Part shown: piece by piece, positions 7,609-15,279 of the stretch | Layout: every line of letters begins with the position of its first letter | Numbering within the stretch: position 1 is the first letter of the stretch | Assembly: GCF_019511375.1 (NCBI RefSeq) | Contig: NZ_JAEUAO010000002.1 | Location: 1,116,001 to 1,180,000, forward strand | Origin: Rhizobium herbae | GTDB lineage: Bacteria > Pseudomonadota > Alphaproteobacteria > Rhizobiales > Rhizobiaceae | Reading direction: 5' to 3' | DNA: 64,000 bases | Position numbers and translations under genes: made by a program | Notes under the pieces: generated by a model | Database searches by the model: none | Seen by the model: only the letters and a program-made list of their open reading frames with translations | What the model was told of the DNA's origin: nothing

Positions 7609-9828
7609 TCAGCGCCCCGCATTGCGCCCTCCCTTGACGATCTCGCCGGTGCGTTGCGGGTCGATTACCGCGACCTTGCCGGGCAGGTCGGTGGGCGCCG
7701 CCTTCAGGGGAGGCGTGGTGTTGAATTTCTCGGCGATCGATTTCAACAGTCGGGTGACGTCGGACGACAGCGAGCGTGGGCGCACGAGCGGCGGCAGCGC
7801 GTTTTCGTCCTCGGGCTTGTTGGCGGCGACCTGCGCCTCCTTCTTCCTGGTATCGGGGCCCGGCAGCGGGTTTTCGATGCCGGGGATGGCGCGATGCTCG
7901 ATGCCCTGCTCGGCATAATCCATCAGCCGCTTGAAGGTCATGGCCGGCAACGAGCCGCCGGTCATGTTGTTGGTCGACGTGTAGTCGTCATTGCCGAACC
8001 AGACGGCGGTCGTGTAATCGCCGGTGAAGCCGACGAACCAGGCGTCGCGATAGGCCTGCGTCGTGCCGGTCTTGCCGCCGACGACGATGCCGTTGTCGAG
8101 GGCCGCCTTGCGGGCGGTGCCGATGATCGGGATCTGGGTCAGCATGAAGTTCATGTTGGCATTGGCTTCTTCGCTCACGACCCGCCTGGCCGGTGGCGCG
8201 TCGCGGCTGAAGTCGTAGAGGATGTCGCCGTCGTAATTGAGGATCTGGCTGATGCCGTGGCGGCGGGCCTCAAGGCCGCCGGCGGGGAAGACGGCGTAGG
8301 CGGTCGCCTGATCGAGGACCGTGACTTCCGAGGTGCCGAGCGGCATGGTCTTGTCGGTGCGGATCGGGGTTTCGACGCCCATCTTTCTGGCGGTGGCGGC
8401 GATGATCTCGGTGCCGAGCTCGTCCTTGGCGAGGCGGACGGGCACGGTGTTGATCGACTTGGCGATGGCGGTCAGCAGCGTGACGCGGCCGGAATAGCTG
8501 CGGGCGTAGTTCTGCGGCGACCAGCCCCGCCAGGTGACCGGCGCGTCGCTGATCACCGAGTCCGGCTTGAAGCCTTTTTCCATCGCGGCTGTGTAGGTGT
8601 AGACCTTGAACGACGAGCCCGGCTGGCGCAGCGCCTTGGTGGCGCGGTTGAACTGGCTTTCGCCATAGTCCCTGCCGCCGACCATGGCGCGCACGGCGCC
8701 GCCGTTTTCGATCATCACCATGGCGCCCTGCTTGACCTTGTAGCTTTCGCCATATTGCCGAAGACTGGATTCGACGGATTCCTCGGCTGCCTGCTGCAGT
8801 CCCATGTCGATCGTCGTACGCACGATGAGCGAATGCTGGGCAAAGGGCGCGGCGATGCGCTGCACCTCGTCGAAGGCCCAGTCGAGGAAGAAGTCGGGGG
8901 CCTGGACCTGGGCGCGGTCGATGACGGTCGCCGGATTGAGGCGGGCGGCGATCACCTGGCCCTCGGTCATCAGGCCGCCCTGAACGAGGTTGGTCAGGAC
9001 CTCGTTGGCGCGGGCACGGGCGGCCGGCAGGTTGACATGCGGCGCATAGCGCGCCGGCGCCTTGAACAGGCCGGCAAGCATGGCGCTTTCGGCCAGATTG
9101 ATATCGGTGATGTTCTTGCCGAAATAGAACTGCGAGGCGGCGGCTGCGCCAAACGTGCCGCCACCCATATAGGCGCGGTCGAGATAGAGCCGGAGGATCT
9201 CCTTCTTCGAAAGGTTGCATTCCAGCCAGACGGCGAGGAAGGCTTCCTTGATCTTGCGCTCGATGGTGCGCTCGTTCGACAGGAACAGGTTCTTGGCGAG
9301 CTGCTGAGTGAGCGTCGAGCCGCCCTGGACGACGCCGCCGGCGCGGGCGTTCTCGGAAATGGCGCGCGAAAGGCCGAGGAAGTCGATGCCGTAATGATCG
9401 AAGAAGCGGCGGTCCTCGGTCGCCAGCACCGCCTTGATCAGCGTATCGGGCAATTCGTCGATCGGCACGGAATCTTCGTGGATGATGCCGCGATGGCCGA
9501 TCTCGTTGCCGTAGCGGTCAAGGAAGGTGACGGCAAAATCGCTCTGCGCGCGCCAGTTGCCCTTGGTCTCCTCGAAGGCCGGCAGCGCCAGCGCCAGCAT
9601 CAGCACGGAGCCGGCGGTGCCCCAGGTCATGCATTCGCCGAGCACCTCGAACAGCGCCTTCTTCCAGCCGCGCACGGTAAAGCGCCGGAAGAAGATGGTG
9701 ATGTCCTCCCACCAGACGCCGAGGCGGAAGCCGGCATTCCAGACGGTGGAATCGATCCAGCTGTCGATGCGCAGCAGGATATGACGCTTCCTCGGGCGGT
9801 CCTGCTGCGGGACGCGGTCCTCCTCCAT
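7609..9828 (-). CDS. Class A penicillin-binding protein (GT51 glycosyltransferase + transpeptidase), PBP1A family
   Basis: Bifunctional peptidoglycan synthase. A short cytoplasmic region is followed by a membrane span at about residues 68-86. The GT51 domain includes the catalytic-region motif ATEDRRFFDHYGID and GGSTLTQQLAKNLF. The transpeptidase domain has the serine motif SSFK in RQPGSSFKVYTYTAAME, the SxN motif in AKSINTV, and KTGTT in VVGGKTGTTQAYRDAWF. It polymerises and cross-links wall glycan in the periplasm. The start ATG at 9828 is chosen; the frame extends to 9903 by translating a 26-bp tandem repeat. The C-terminal 90 residues are a variable tail. It stands alone. Confidence 0.92.
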   Translation of the reverse strand: MEEDRVPQQDRPRKRHILLRIDSWIDSTVWNAGFRLGVWWEDITIFFRRFTVRGWKKALFEVLGECMTWGTAGSVLMLALALPAFEETKGNWRAQSDFAVTFLDRYGNEIGHRGIIHEDSVPIDELPDTLIKAVLATEDRRFFDHYGIDFLGLSRAISENARAGGVVQGGSTLTQQLAKNLFLSNERTIERKIKEAFLAVWLECNLSKKEILRLYLDRAYMGGGTFGAAAASQFYFGKNITDINLAESAMLAGLFKAPARYAPHVNLPAARARANEVLTNLVQGGLMTEGQVIAARLNPATVIDRAQVQAPDFFLDWAFDEVQRIAAPFAQHSLIVRTTIDMGLQQAAEESVESSLRQYGESYKVKQGAMVMIENGGAVRAMVGGRDYGESQFNRATKALRQPGSSFKVYTYTAAMEKGFKPDSVISDAPVTWRGWSPQNYARSYSGRVTLLTAIAKSINTVPVRLAKDELGTEIIAATARKMGVETPIRTDKTMPLGTSEVTVLDQATAYAVFPAGGLEARRHGISQILNYDGDILYDFSRDAPPARRVVSEEANANMNFMLTQIPIIGTARKAALDNGIVVGGKTGTTQAYRDAWFVGFTGDYTTAVWFGNDDYTSTNNMTGGSLPAMTFKRLMDYAEQGIEHRAIPGIENPLPGPDTRKKEAQVAANKPEDENALPPLVRPRSLSSDVTRLLKSIAEKFNTTPPLKAAPTDLPGKVAVIDPQRTGEIVKGGRNAGR

Positions 9829-9878
9829 CCGGTTGTCGTCTTCGCGTGGATTGTGCACGGCGGTCTCGCAGCTACTGT

Positions 9879-9930
9879 AGTGCCCCCGGGGCGATATTTG
9901 CATGAGTGCCCCCGGGGCGATATTTGCATG
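9879..9930. repeat. Perfect 26-bp tandem duplication upstream of the PBP gene
   Basis: Two identical 26-bp units at 9879-9904 and 9905-9930, each containing CCCCCGGGG and GATATTTGCATG. Each unit carries an in-frame or out-of-frame ATG on the minus strand, ahead of the PBP start. Confidence 0.95.
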
Positions 9931-10065
9931 GGGCGGGTTTCTATTCTACGGCGATATCGATAATGAGCCTTAAAAAACCGGCAATCTTTTGTAAAATGTC
10001 ACGAGAGCCGGGTGATTTCAGGTCGCATCGATTTGAAATCTGAATCCGCTCTAGAATCAAAGGTA

Positions 10066-10117
10066 TAGAGCATGATGTCGTCCGAAAACCGCAAACACTT
10101 TTCGGCATCATGCTCTA
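10066..10117. repeat. Alphaproteobacterial intergenic hairpin repeat
   Basis: Imperfect cruciform: TAGAGCATGATG at 10066-10077 pairs perfectly with CATCATGCTCTA at 10106-10117, and an inner CCGAAAA pairs with TTTTCGG. This arrangement (GAGCATGAT...ATCATGCTC around a CCGAAAA/TTTTCGG stem) is a widespread intergenic repeat in Rhizobiales. It ends 27 bases before the YcgN-family start, so it may lie in that leader. Confidence 0.8.
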
Positions 10118-10144
10118 GATCAAACGCAGGAAAGTATCAGGATC

Positions 10145-10612
10145 ATGGGCGCCGAGCCCTTCTGGAAGATGAAAAGCCTGGCCGAAATGACGAATGCGGA
10201 GTGGGAAAGCCTCTGCGACGGCTGCGGGCTCTGTTGCCTCAACAAGCTGGAGGACTGGGACACGGGCGAGGTCGCCTGGACCAATATCGGCTGCACGCTG
10301 CTCGACGGCGAGAGCTGTCGCTGCAAGGACTATCCGAACCGGCAGGCGACCGTGCCCGACTGCATCCAGCTGACGCCGGAGGAGGTCGACACGCTGAGCT
10401 GGCTGCCGCCGACCTGCGCCTACCGGCTGGTGCGCGACGGGCACGATCTCTACTGGTGGCACCCGCTGGTGTCCGGAGACCCGGAGACGGTGCACCAGGC
10501 CGGCATTTCGGCGCGCGGCCGCACCGTGTCGGAGGATGACGTCGATGTCGAGGATTTCGAGGACTATCTGGTCGACTGGCCGCTGACGGTGGAGGCCGAG
10601 GCAAAACGGTAG
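10145..10612 (+). CDS. YcgN family cysteine cluster protein
   Basis: Cytoplasmic 155-residue protein of the YcgN/UPF0260 family, whose cysteine cluster is expected to bind zinc or iron. Visible are the [14 protein letters not shown] motif at about residues 25-38, [28 protein letters not shown] and LPPTCAYR, so the full set of family cysteines is present. Its length equals that of E. coli YcgN. The precise function is unknown. It is convergent with the MmcQ/YjbR gene; the two stop codons are separated by one base. Confidence 0.92.
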   Translation: MGAEPFWKMKSLAEMTNAEWESLCDGCGLCCLNKLEDWDTGEVAWTNIGCTLLDGESCRCKDYPNRQATVPDCIQLTPEEVDTLSWLPPTCAYRLVRDGHDLYWWHPLVSGDPETVHQAGISARGRTVSEDDVDVEDFEDYLVDWPLTVEAEAKR

Positions 10613-10613
10613 G

Positions 10614-10973
10614 CTATTCGGCAAGCTGCTCGGATTGCTGCAGGGTTTCCTCGATCTTCTGCAGGGTCTTCGGGGCGACGTTGCGCCAGGCGGTTTCCAT
10701 CACGTGGTCGATGATGTCTTCGTCGGCATCGGCGAACCAGACGGAGGTCCAGCCCTTCTCGCCCCAGCCGCCCGGGACGGCGGCACAGACGCCGGGCTCG
10801 GTTTCGAGAAGCATCTTCTGCTGATCGGGGGTGAACTTGAAAACGGCCCGACCGGCTTCCGGCAGGGACATGAAGATACGCTTGCCAACGCGGAAGTCGC
10901 GTTTGCCGAAATGGGCGCTTTCGACCGCGCCTGGCAGGCTCAGAGCCCGCTTTTCCAAGTCCTCGGCTCTCAT
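10614..10973 (-). CDS. MmcQ/YjbR family DNA-binding protein
   Basis: A 119-residue protein of the MmcQ/YjbR family with a CyaY-like fold described as DNA-binding. Family features are the N-terminal LSLPGAVESAHFGKRDFRVGKRIF, the central FKFTPDQQKMLLETEPG and the WTSVWFADADEDIIDHVMETAWRNVAPK block. The role is unproven. It ends one base past the opposing YcgN gene and starts about 100 bases before the candidate GTA promoter on the other strand. Confidence 0.88.
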   Translation of the reverse strand: MRAEDLEKRALSLPGAVESAHFGKRDFRVGKRIFMSLPEAGRAVFKFTPDQQKMLLETEPGVCAAVPGGWGEKGWTSVWFADADEDIIDHVMETAWRNVAPKTLQKIEETLQQSEQLAE

Positions 10974-11044
10974 GCCGGAAAGAGTATCACGCCTCGTTCA
11001 ATGTGCAAAATTACGAAAAATTGTCAGGAATAGGAAAATAATCC

Positions 11045-11073
11045 TTGACGGCGTCACGGTGGTTTGATAGGGT
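11045..11073 (+). promoter_or_regulatory. Candidate sigma-70 promoter for the GTA cluster
   Basis: TTGACG at 11045-11050 and TAGGGT at 11068-11073 with a 17-base spacer, about 150 bases upstream of the first GTA gene. The -35 box is good and the -10 box weak. This is motif reading only. Confidence 0.35.
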
Positions 11074-11127
11074 TACGGTACAGTCGGAGAAGTGCGGGTG
11101 GGATGGCGGCTTCGCTCTCTTCGTAAG

Positions 11128-11186
11128 CGTCACCCCACCCCCGGAGCTTGGCTCCCACCCTATCCTCAAGGGGGAGGGTGGCGACA
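11128..11186. repeat. RIME-like repeat in the GTA leader
   Basis: Mosaic palindrome beginning CACCCCACCCCCGGAGCTTG and continuing with CTCAAGGGGGAGGGTGG. The same unit, better conserved, recurs at 13843-13891 downstream of the terminase gene. It lies between the candidate promoter and the first GTA gene. Confidence 0.7.
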
Positions 11187-11226
11187 CCGCCATCAGCGTA
11201 ACGACGCTGTTTTCAAGGACATTGCC

Positions 11227-11832
11227 ATGACGTCTGATCTGGATTTCGATCCGGAGCTCTTCGGTTTCTGGTCGAAGGCGCCGGTCTATGATGGCTTGCG
11301 GCCGGGCGGCGAGGCGGAACTTGAGGCGCTGGCGCGGCACGTCATTCTCGACAGGAAGGCCGAGAGCACCTCGCTCGACGACCTGCAGGACATGCTGAAC
11401 GGCATGACCAAGGAACTGCGCGAACAGATGCAGCAGTTCCAGCGGCTGCGCGAGGCGGCGCGCGAGCGGGAGACCGGGGCCGAGGGCGACATCGACCGCA
11501 AGCTGATTCAGGCCGACGCCAAGGCGAGCATCGAGGCGATGTCGCTGATCGTGCGGACGCTGGAAAAGATCGACAGCCTGCAGAGGACGATTACGCATGA
11601 CAGGCAGGTCCAGGCAGAAGCCGCCTTCGACGAGGAAGCGTATGAAACCTTCGTTGCCGAAATCGAGCTTGGCATCGAAGCGCGCGTCGATGCCCGCCTC
11701 TCCAGCCGTGCCGGACCGAACAAGAGCGCCGATGATGACGGCGGGGGCGCCCGACGCAGCCTCGGCACCGCCGGCGACAGCCCGCCCGGAACTGCGCAAG
11801 GACCGGCTTCGGACGAAGAAAGGGTGCCTTAA
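11227..11832 (+). CDS. GTA gp1-like protein, putative small terminase
   Basis: A 201-residue hypothetical protein at the head of the GTA cluster. It begins MTSDLDFDPELFGFWSKAPV, then is strongly helical with probable coiled coil (LQDMLNGMTKELREQMQQFQ and following, residues 55-130), and ends in a low-complexity Gly/Pro/Ala tail. Position directly before the large terminase is where gp1, recently recognised as the small terminase of the R. capsulatus GTA, lies. The small-terminase role is therefore inferred from position and helical content, not from a recognised motif. ATG 11227 has AAGGAC nine bases upstream. Confidence 0.72.
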   Translation: MTSDLDFDPELFGFWSKAPVYDGLRPGGEAELEALARHVILDRKAESTSLDDLQDMLNGMTKELREQMQQFQRLREAARERETGAEGDIDRKLIQADAKASIEAMSLIVRTLEKIDSLQRTITHDRQVQAEAAFDEEAYETFVAEIELGIEARVDARLSSRAGPNKSADDDGGGARRSLGTAGDSPPGTAQGPASDEERVP

Positions 11833-12274
11833 GATCGGGAAGATCACGGCGGAGTTCATCTACGGCGCGCAGGGGATCGACGCCGATTTCCGCCGCGCAA
11901 CCGGGACGCTGCAGGGGATACTCGACCGGGCAGGTGCGCGAACGCTGCAGACGGAAACCAATGCGGTGTGCTCCGGAGATGACATTTCGAACGTTTCGAC
12001 CCCTCACTGCCCTGCCGGGCATCTCCCGCTCAAGGGGGGAGATCGGCACGAGGCCGGCCGCTCGCTCCCTGACTTACTCTTCGAGGCGGAGATGCCACGA
12101 AGCGGCGGCGGGGGCGCGCAAGAACGCCATCGATCTCCGTACGAAAATGGGCCCGTGCCCGATGCGACCGGGCGCGAGGAACCGGATGGCCCGGCCGCAA
12201 GCGTTCAGACTTCACTGCCGGCGATGGCGCAAGACGGGGCGGACTCGGGCGGAAGTCCCGCGCCGGGGCGTCTC
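11833..12274 (+). other. Spacer between gp1 and large terminase containing a RIME-like repeat
   Basis: Frames remain open through this GC-rich stretch, but composition is not protein-like and no family is recognisable. A RIME-like palindrome lies at about 11996-12050 (CTCCCGCTCAAGGGGGGAG core). I see no gene of its own here. Confidence 0.5.
11996..12050. repeat. RIME-like repeat upstream of terL
   Basis: Contains CCCTCACTGCCCTGCCGGGC followed by CATCTCCCGCTCAAGGGGGG, a palindrome of the same group as 7277-7322. It interrupts the spacer between gp1 and the large terminase. Confidence 0.65.
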
Positions 12275-13534
12275 GTGAGGCCGCCGTCCTCCGCTATCCG
12301 CACCGCCGAACGGGCGTTCCTCCTTCGCTACCGCCGGGACTGGCGGCGTTTGTGCCGCGCCGAGCAAAGGCCGCCGCCGGGCGAGTGGCGGGTCTGGCTC
12401 CTGATGGGCGGGCGCGGCTCGGGCAAGACGCGGGCGGGCGCCGAATGGGTGCAGCAACTGGCGGGCGCGCGGCCGGGTTTGCGGATCGCGCTGGTGGCAG
12501 AGACGCTGGGCGACGCACGCGAGGTGATGATCGACGGCGTTTCCGGCATCTGCCGGATCGCCTGGAAGAACCGGCCGGAATTCGAGGCATCGCGGCGCAG
12601 GCTCGTCTGGCCGAACGGCACGGTGGCGCAGATCTTTTCCTCCGAGGACCCGGAAAGCCTGCGCGGGCCGCAGTTCGACTATGCCTGGTGCGACGAACTC
12701 GGCAAATGGAAACACGGGCAGGAAACATGGGACATGCTGCAGTTTGCCTTGAGGCTGGGCAGCGATCCGCGGGCGCTGGTGACGACGACGCCGCGGCCGG
12801 TGCCGGTGCTGAAGGCGCTGATCGCCGATCCCGGCACGGCGACCTGCAGGATCCGCACCAGCGACAATGCCGCAAACCTGGCGCCGGGATTTCTCGACGC
12901 CATGGCCGGGCGTTATGGCGGCACGCGACTGGGGCGACAGGAACTCGACGGGGAGATGATCGAGGATCGCGACGACGCGCTCTGGTCGCGCTCGGCGATC
13001 GAGGCATTGAAACTGCGCGACGCCGGGCCGCTCGGCCGCATCGTCGTCGCGGTCGATCCGCCCTCAGGCGTCGGCCGGGACTCCTGTTGCGGTATCATTG
13101 TGGCAGGGCTCGACCGGACCGGGCGCGGCGTCGTCCTGGCGGACTGCTCGGTCGAGGGCGCGAGCCCGGCCGGATGGGCGGGTGCCGTGGTCAAGGCCTA
13201 TCGCCGCTTCGATGCCGACCGGATCGTGGCCGAGGTCAACCAGGGCGGCGACATGGTGCAGGCGGTGCTGAAGGGCATCGACGCCGGGCTGCCGGTGACG
13301 GCGGTGAGGGCCTCGCGCGGAAAATGGCTGCGAGCCGAACCGGTTGCAGCGCTCTACGAGCAGGGGCGGGTGGTGCATGCCGGCTCGTTTCCGGCGCTCG
13401 AGGACCAGATGTGCGATTTCGGGCCGGACGGGCTGTCATCGGGACGCTCGCCGGACCGGCTCGATGCGCTGGTCTGGGCGCTGACGGCGCTGATGCTGGA
13501 AGGCGGCGGCGAACCGCGAGTCAGGGGGATTTGA
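12275..13534 (+). CDS. GTA terminase large subunit (gp2), ATPase/nuclease
   Basis: DNA-packaging motor of the GTA. The 419-residue product has the Walker A motif GGRGSGKTRAGAEW near residue 45, the Walker B-like FDYAWCDELGKW, a coupling region VTTTPRPVPVL, and an RNase H-like nuclease domain with IVVAVDPPSG, RIVAEVNQGGDM and a terminal acidic PDRLDALVWALTALM. All expected catalytic acids are present. GTG 12275 gives the usual family length and begins before the conserved ERAFLLRYRRDWRRLCR block; the frame is open far upstream, so the start is not certain. It would package host DNA into GTA heads. Confidence 0.92.
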   Translation: MRPPSSAIRTAERAFLLRYRRDWRRLCRAEQRPPPGEWRVWLLMGGRGSGKTRAGAEWVQQLAGARPGLRIALVAETLGDAREVMIDGVSGICRIAWKNRPEFEASRRRLVWPNGTVAQIFSSEDPESLRGPQFDYAWCDELGKWKHGQETWDMLQFALRLGSDPRALVTTTPRPVPVLKALIADPGTATCRIRTSDNAANLAPGFLDAMAGRYGGTRLGRQELDGEMIEDRDDALWSRSAIEALKLRDAGPLGRIVVAVDPPSGVGRDSCCGIIVAGLDRTGRGVVLADCSVEGASPAGWAGAVVKAYRRFDADRIVAEVNQGGDMVQAVLKGIDAGLPVTAVRASRGKWLRAEPVAALYEQGRVVHAGSFPALEDQMCDFGPDGLSSGRSPDRLDALVWALTALMLEGGGEPRVRGI

Positions 13535-13615
13535 CGGTGCTAGCAAAGTGAACTGACAAGAGCGCTTGCGAATTATCCCTGTCACGTCGCGATATCTCTC
13601 CTTGAGAGGGGCGCC

Positions 13616-13790
13616 ACATATGGAGCGAAGGCGGTTGCGACCGTCTCCCTCTTCTCCCCAGCGGGGAGAAGTGCCGAGCGTATGCGAGGCGATGAGGGGC
13701 GGCAATTTCAGCGCCAGCCGGCCCCCTCATCCGGCGCTTCGCGCCACCTTCTGGGGAGAAGAGGGAGCAAGCCGCAATAGCTCTATCCTT
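13616..13790. repeat. Composite RIME-like repeat cluster
   Basis: At least two elements in a row. The first (about 13616-13712) is the 1703-1795 unit in inverse orientation, from CATATGGAGCG through CTTCTCCCCAGCGGGGAGAA to GCGATGAGGGG. The second (about 13726-13790) contains CCCTCATCCGGCGCTTCGCG and CCACCTTCTGGGGAGAAG. With 13843-13891 this fills the 13535-13899 interval, where no gene is seen. Confidence 0.8.
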
Positions 13791-13842
13791 GAGGGGATGT
13801 CGCAACGAGCTGCGGGGGATGATCCATTGCGTGTCGCGGAAG

Positions 13843-13891
13843 GTCACCCCACCCCGGAGCTTCGCTCCGACCCTCCCCCAAGGGGAGGTGG
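13843..13891. repeat. RIME-like repeat, second family
   Basis: CACCCCACCCCGGAGCTTCG followed by CTCCGACCCTCCCCCAAGGG; contains the small palindrome CGGAGCTTCGCTCCG. Related to 11128-11186. It ends eight bases from the stop codon of the 38-residue antisense gene. Confidence 0.72.
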
Positions 13892-13899
13892 ACGCGCGA

Positions 13900-14016
13900 T
13901 TATTTGCGCGGCGTGACGGTGGACGGTTTGGGGCTGGCCGCGGCGCTTTCGCGCATCTGGCGCCATTCGCTTTCGAGGCGTTCGAACTGGGCCTGGGAAA
14001 TTGGCTGGGCCGGCAT
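13900..14016 (-). CDS. Antisense microprotein 1 in the GTA cluster (38 aa)
   Basis: Very short leftward gene. The product begins MPAQPISQAQFERLESEWRQ, continues with QMRESAAAS and ends in TVTPRK. A good Shine-Dalgarno AAGGAG lies nine bases before the ATG at 14016 (a second ATG six bases upstream is too close to it). The central FERLESEWRQMRESAAAS closely resembles FENVWQQMRINASS of its neighbour at 14118-14267, so the two are likely paralogues. The two genes point against the GTA genes. Function unknown. Confidence 0.65.
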   Translation of the reverse strand: MPAQPISQAQFERLESEWRQMRESAAASPKPSTVTPRK

Positions 14017-14117
14017 GGGCATCCTCTCCTTGATATTTGCAACGTCCGGTAACGGTGGCGGCGCCGAAAGGTTCCGTGCTCAGCGCCGCTGGCGGTCAAA
14101 AAACAGGGATGGAAGGA

Positions 14118-14267
14118 TCAGCGCTTGTCGTCGGTGCCGGTGGGCAGCTTTTGCGTGGAGGAGGCGTTGATGCGCATCTGCTGCCAGACGTTTTCGAAGC
14201 GGTCAAGGATATGCTGTGGAACGGTCGCGCGGGTGGCGTCGGCCGGGATCTTGGTCTCTGCGTTCAT
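14118..14267 (-). CDS. Antisense microprotein 2 in the GTA cluster (49 aa)
   Basis: Leftward 49-residue gene starting MNAETKIPADATRATVPQHI, with a central amphipathic segment LDRFENVWQQMRINASSTQK and a charged end DDKR. GGAGG lies six bases before the ATG at 14267. It shares the F-x-x-W-x-Q-M-R pattern with microprotein 1, 100 bases downstream on the same strand, so the pair probably forms a small operon read from the AT-rich region at 14270-14400. No family recognised; single predicted helix, soluble. Confidence 0.7.
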   Translation of the reverse strand: MNAETKIPADATRATVPQHILDRFENVWQQMRINASSTQKLPTGTDDKR

Positions 14268-14344
14268 GCGAACCTCCTCGATGAAAGGGCAATATCATCT
14301 TGCCATCTTCAAATTCCACATCGCGAAGGCAAAGTAAATCAGCA

Positions 14345-14388
14345 GATTAAACGGATTAAACGATTTAAATTAGTTCAATCGATTTAGC
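14345..14388. promoter_or_regulatory. AT-rich divergent control region with iterated GATTAAAC motifs
   Basis: GATTAAAC at 14345-14352 and 14354-14361, then GATTTAAA at 14362-14369 and GATTTAGC at 14381-14388, on a near 9-base period. The region lies between the divergent microprotein and endolysin genes and is much richer in A/T than its surroundings, as expected for a promoter or binding-site cluster. The TTAA cores are five bases apart, so they do not fit the CtrA N7 spacing. Confidence 0.45.
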
Positions 14389-14435
14389 GTCACGACTTTT
14401 TTCAACATGATCATGGCGTCGGAGGAAGACCAGCG

Positions 14436-15080
14436 GTGGATCGGACGGTGTTTTTCAAAGCAGTACGTGCATCACTCTTCGACGGTGCCTTGAAGCGGGG
14501 CCAGGTGGATGGACTGGCGGCGATTCTCGATCGCTGGGCGCGGATGCCGGAGCCGGCCGACAGGCGCTGGCTCGCCTATATGCTGGCCACGGCACATCAC
14601 GAGACGGGCCGGACGATGCAGCCTGTGCGCGAAACCTTCGCCACGAGCGACGAGCGGGCGATCGCCATTCTGGAGGCGCAGTTTCGCAAGGGCGGACTGC
14701 CTTCGGTGTCGACGCCCTATTGGCGGCGCGACGGCGAGGGCAAGAGCTGGCTCGGGCGCGGGCTGGTGCAACTGACGCACAGGGTCAACTACGCGACGAT
14801 GGCGCAGGCGACAGGGATCGACCTGCTCACCCATCCGGAGCGGGCGATGGAGCTCACGGTCGCCGTCGATATCCTGTTTGCCGGCATGCAGAGCGGGGCC
14901 TTTACCGGCAAGAGGCTTTCCGACTATTTCTCTCTTTCGCGAGACTGCTGGACGGGCGCGCGGCGGATCATCAACGGCCGCGACAAGGCGGAGCTGGTGG
15001 CGAGCTACGGCCGGCGGTATCTCGCAGCGCTCCGGCTCGCATCGGGCGTGCCGCCGGCGGTCGGCCGGTCTGCTGTTTAA
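14436..15080 (+). CDS. Lysozyme-like glycoside hydrolase (GH19/chitinase-type), probable GTA endolysin
   Basis: A 214-residue muramidase-like enzyme of the GH19 (chitinase class I) fold used as endolysin by many prophages. The catalytic region ATAHHETGRTMQPVRE (Glu at about residue 54) and the GRGLVQLTHRVNYATMAQ block are both present, as is the RIINGRDKAELVASYGRRYL ending. No signal peptide is visible, so release would need a holin; a holin-like gene closes the cluster at 30206. GTG 14436 has GGAGGAAG about ten bases upstream. Likely role: host-cell lysis to release GTA particles (inference from position). Confidence 0.85.
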   Translation: MDRTVFFKAVRASLFDGALKRGQVDGLAAILDRWARMPEPADRRWLAYMLATAHHETGRTMQPVRETFATSDERAIAILEAQFRKGGLPSVSTPYWRRDGEGKSWLGRGLVQLTHRVNYATMAQATGIDLLTHPERAMELTVAVDILFAGMQSGAFTGKRLSDYFSLSRDCWTGARRIINGRDKAELVASYGRRYLAALRLASGVPPAVGRSAV

Positions 15081-15107
15081 GGCACTGTGCGTCGAATGAT
15101 GCCACCG

Positions 15108-15172
15108 TGCTGCCCCTCATCCGGCCTGCCGGCCACCTTCTCCCCGTCAAAACGGGTAGAAGGGACAAGCGG
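15108..15172. repeat. RIME-like repeat between endolysin and portal genes
   Basis: Classic unit CCCCTCATCCGGCCTGCCGG followed by CCACCTTCTCCCCGTCAAAA and CGGGTAGAAGG. Two palindromes, one around CCGGCCTGCCGG. Confidence 0.85.
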
Positions 15173-15175
15173 CAA

Positions 15176-15235
15176 ACTCCGCGTTTCCCTCTCCCCGCCT
15201 GCGGGGAGAGGGGCAGGGGTGAGGGGCAAGCGGGA
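15176..15235. repeat. RIME-like repeat, adjacent copy
   Basis: CTCTCCCCGCCTGCGGGGAG with AGGGGCAGGGGTGAGGGGCA following, ending about 45 bases before the portal start. It follows the preceding element directly. Confidence 0.72.
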
Positions 15236-15279
15236 AGCGCTTCCTTGTCAACCCATCGGTATATTCGAGGATCGAGACA

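Noticed and set aside
7654-9963. 769-codon open frame opposite the PBP gene
   Set aside because: It mirrors the PBP gene in the opposite strand, has no recognisable domain, and arises from high GC content at third positions.
11597-12274. N-terminal extension of the terminase frame by about 226 codons
   Set aside because: It overlaps gp1 and translates a RIME-like repeat; the remaining 419 codons equal the normal TerL length.
14345-14388. CtrA binding sites in the GATTAAAC region
   Set aside because: TTAA cores are five bases apart, whereas CtrA needs seven.
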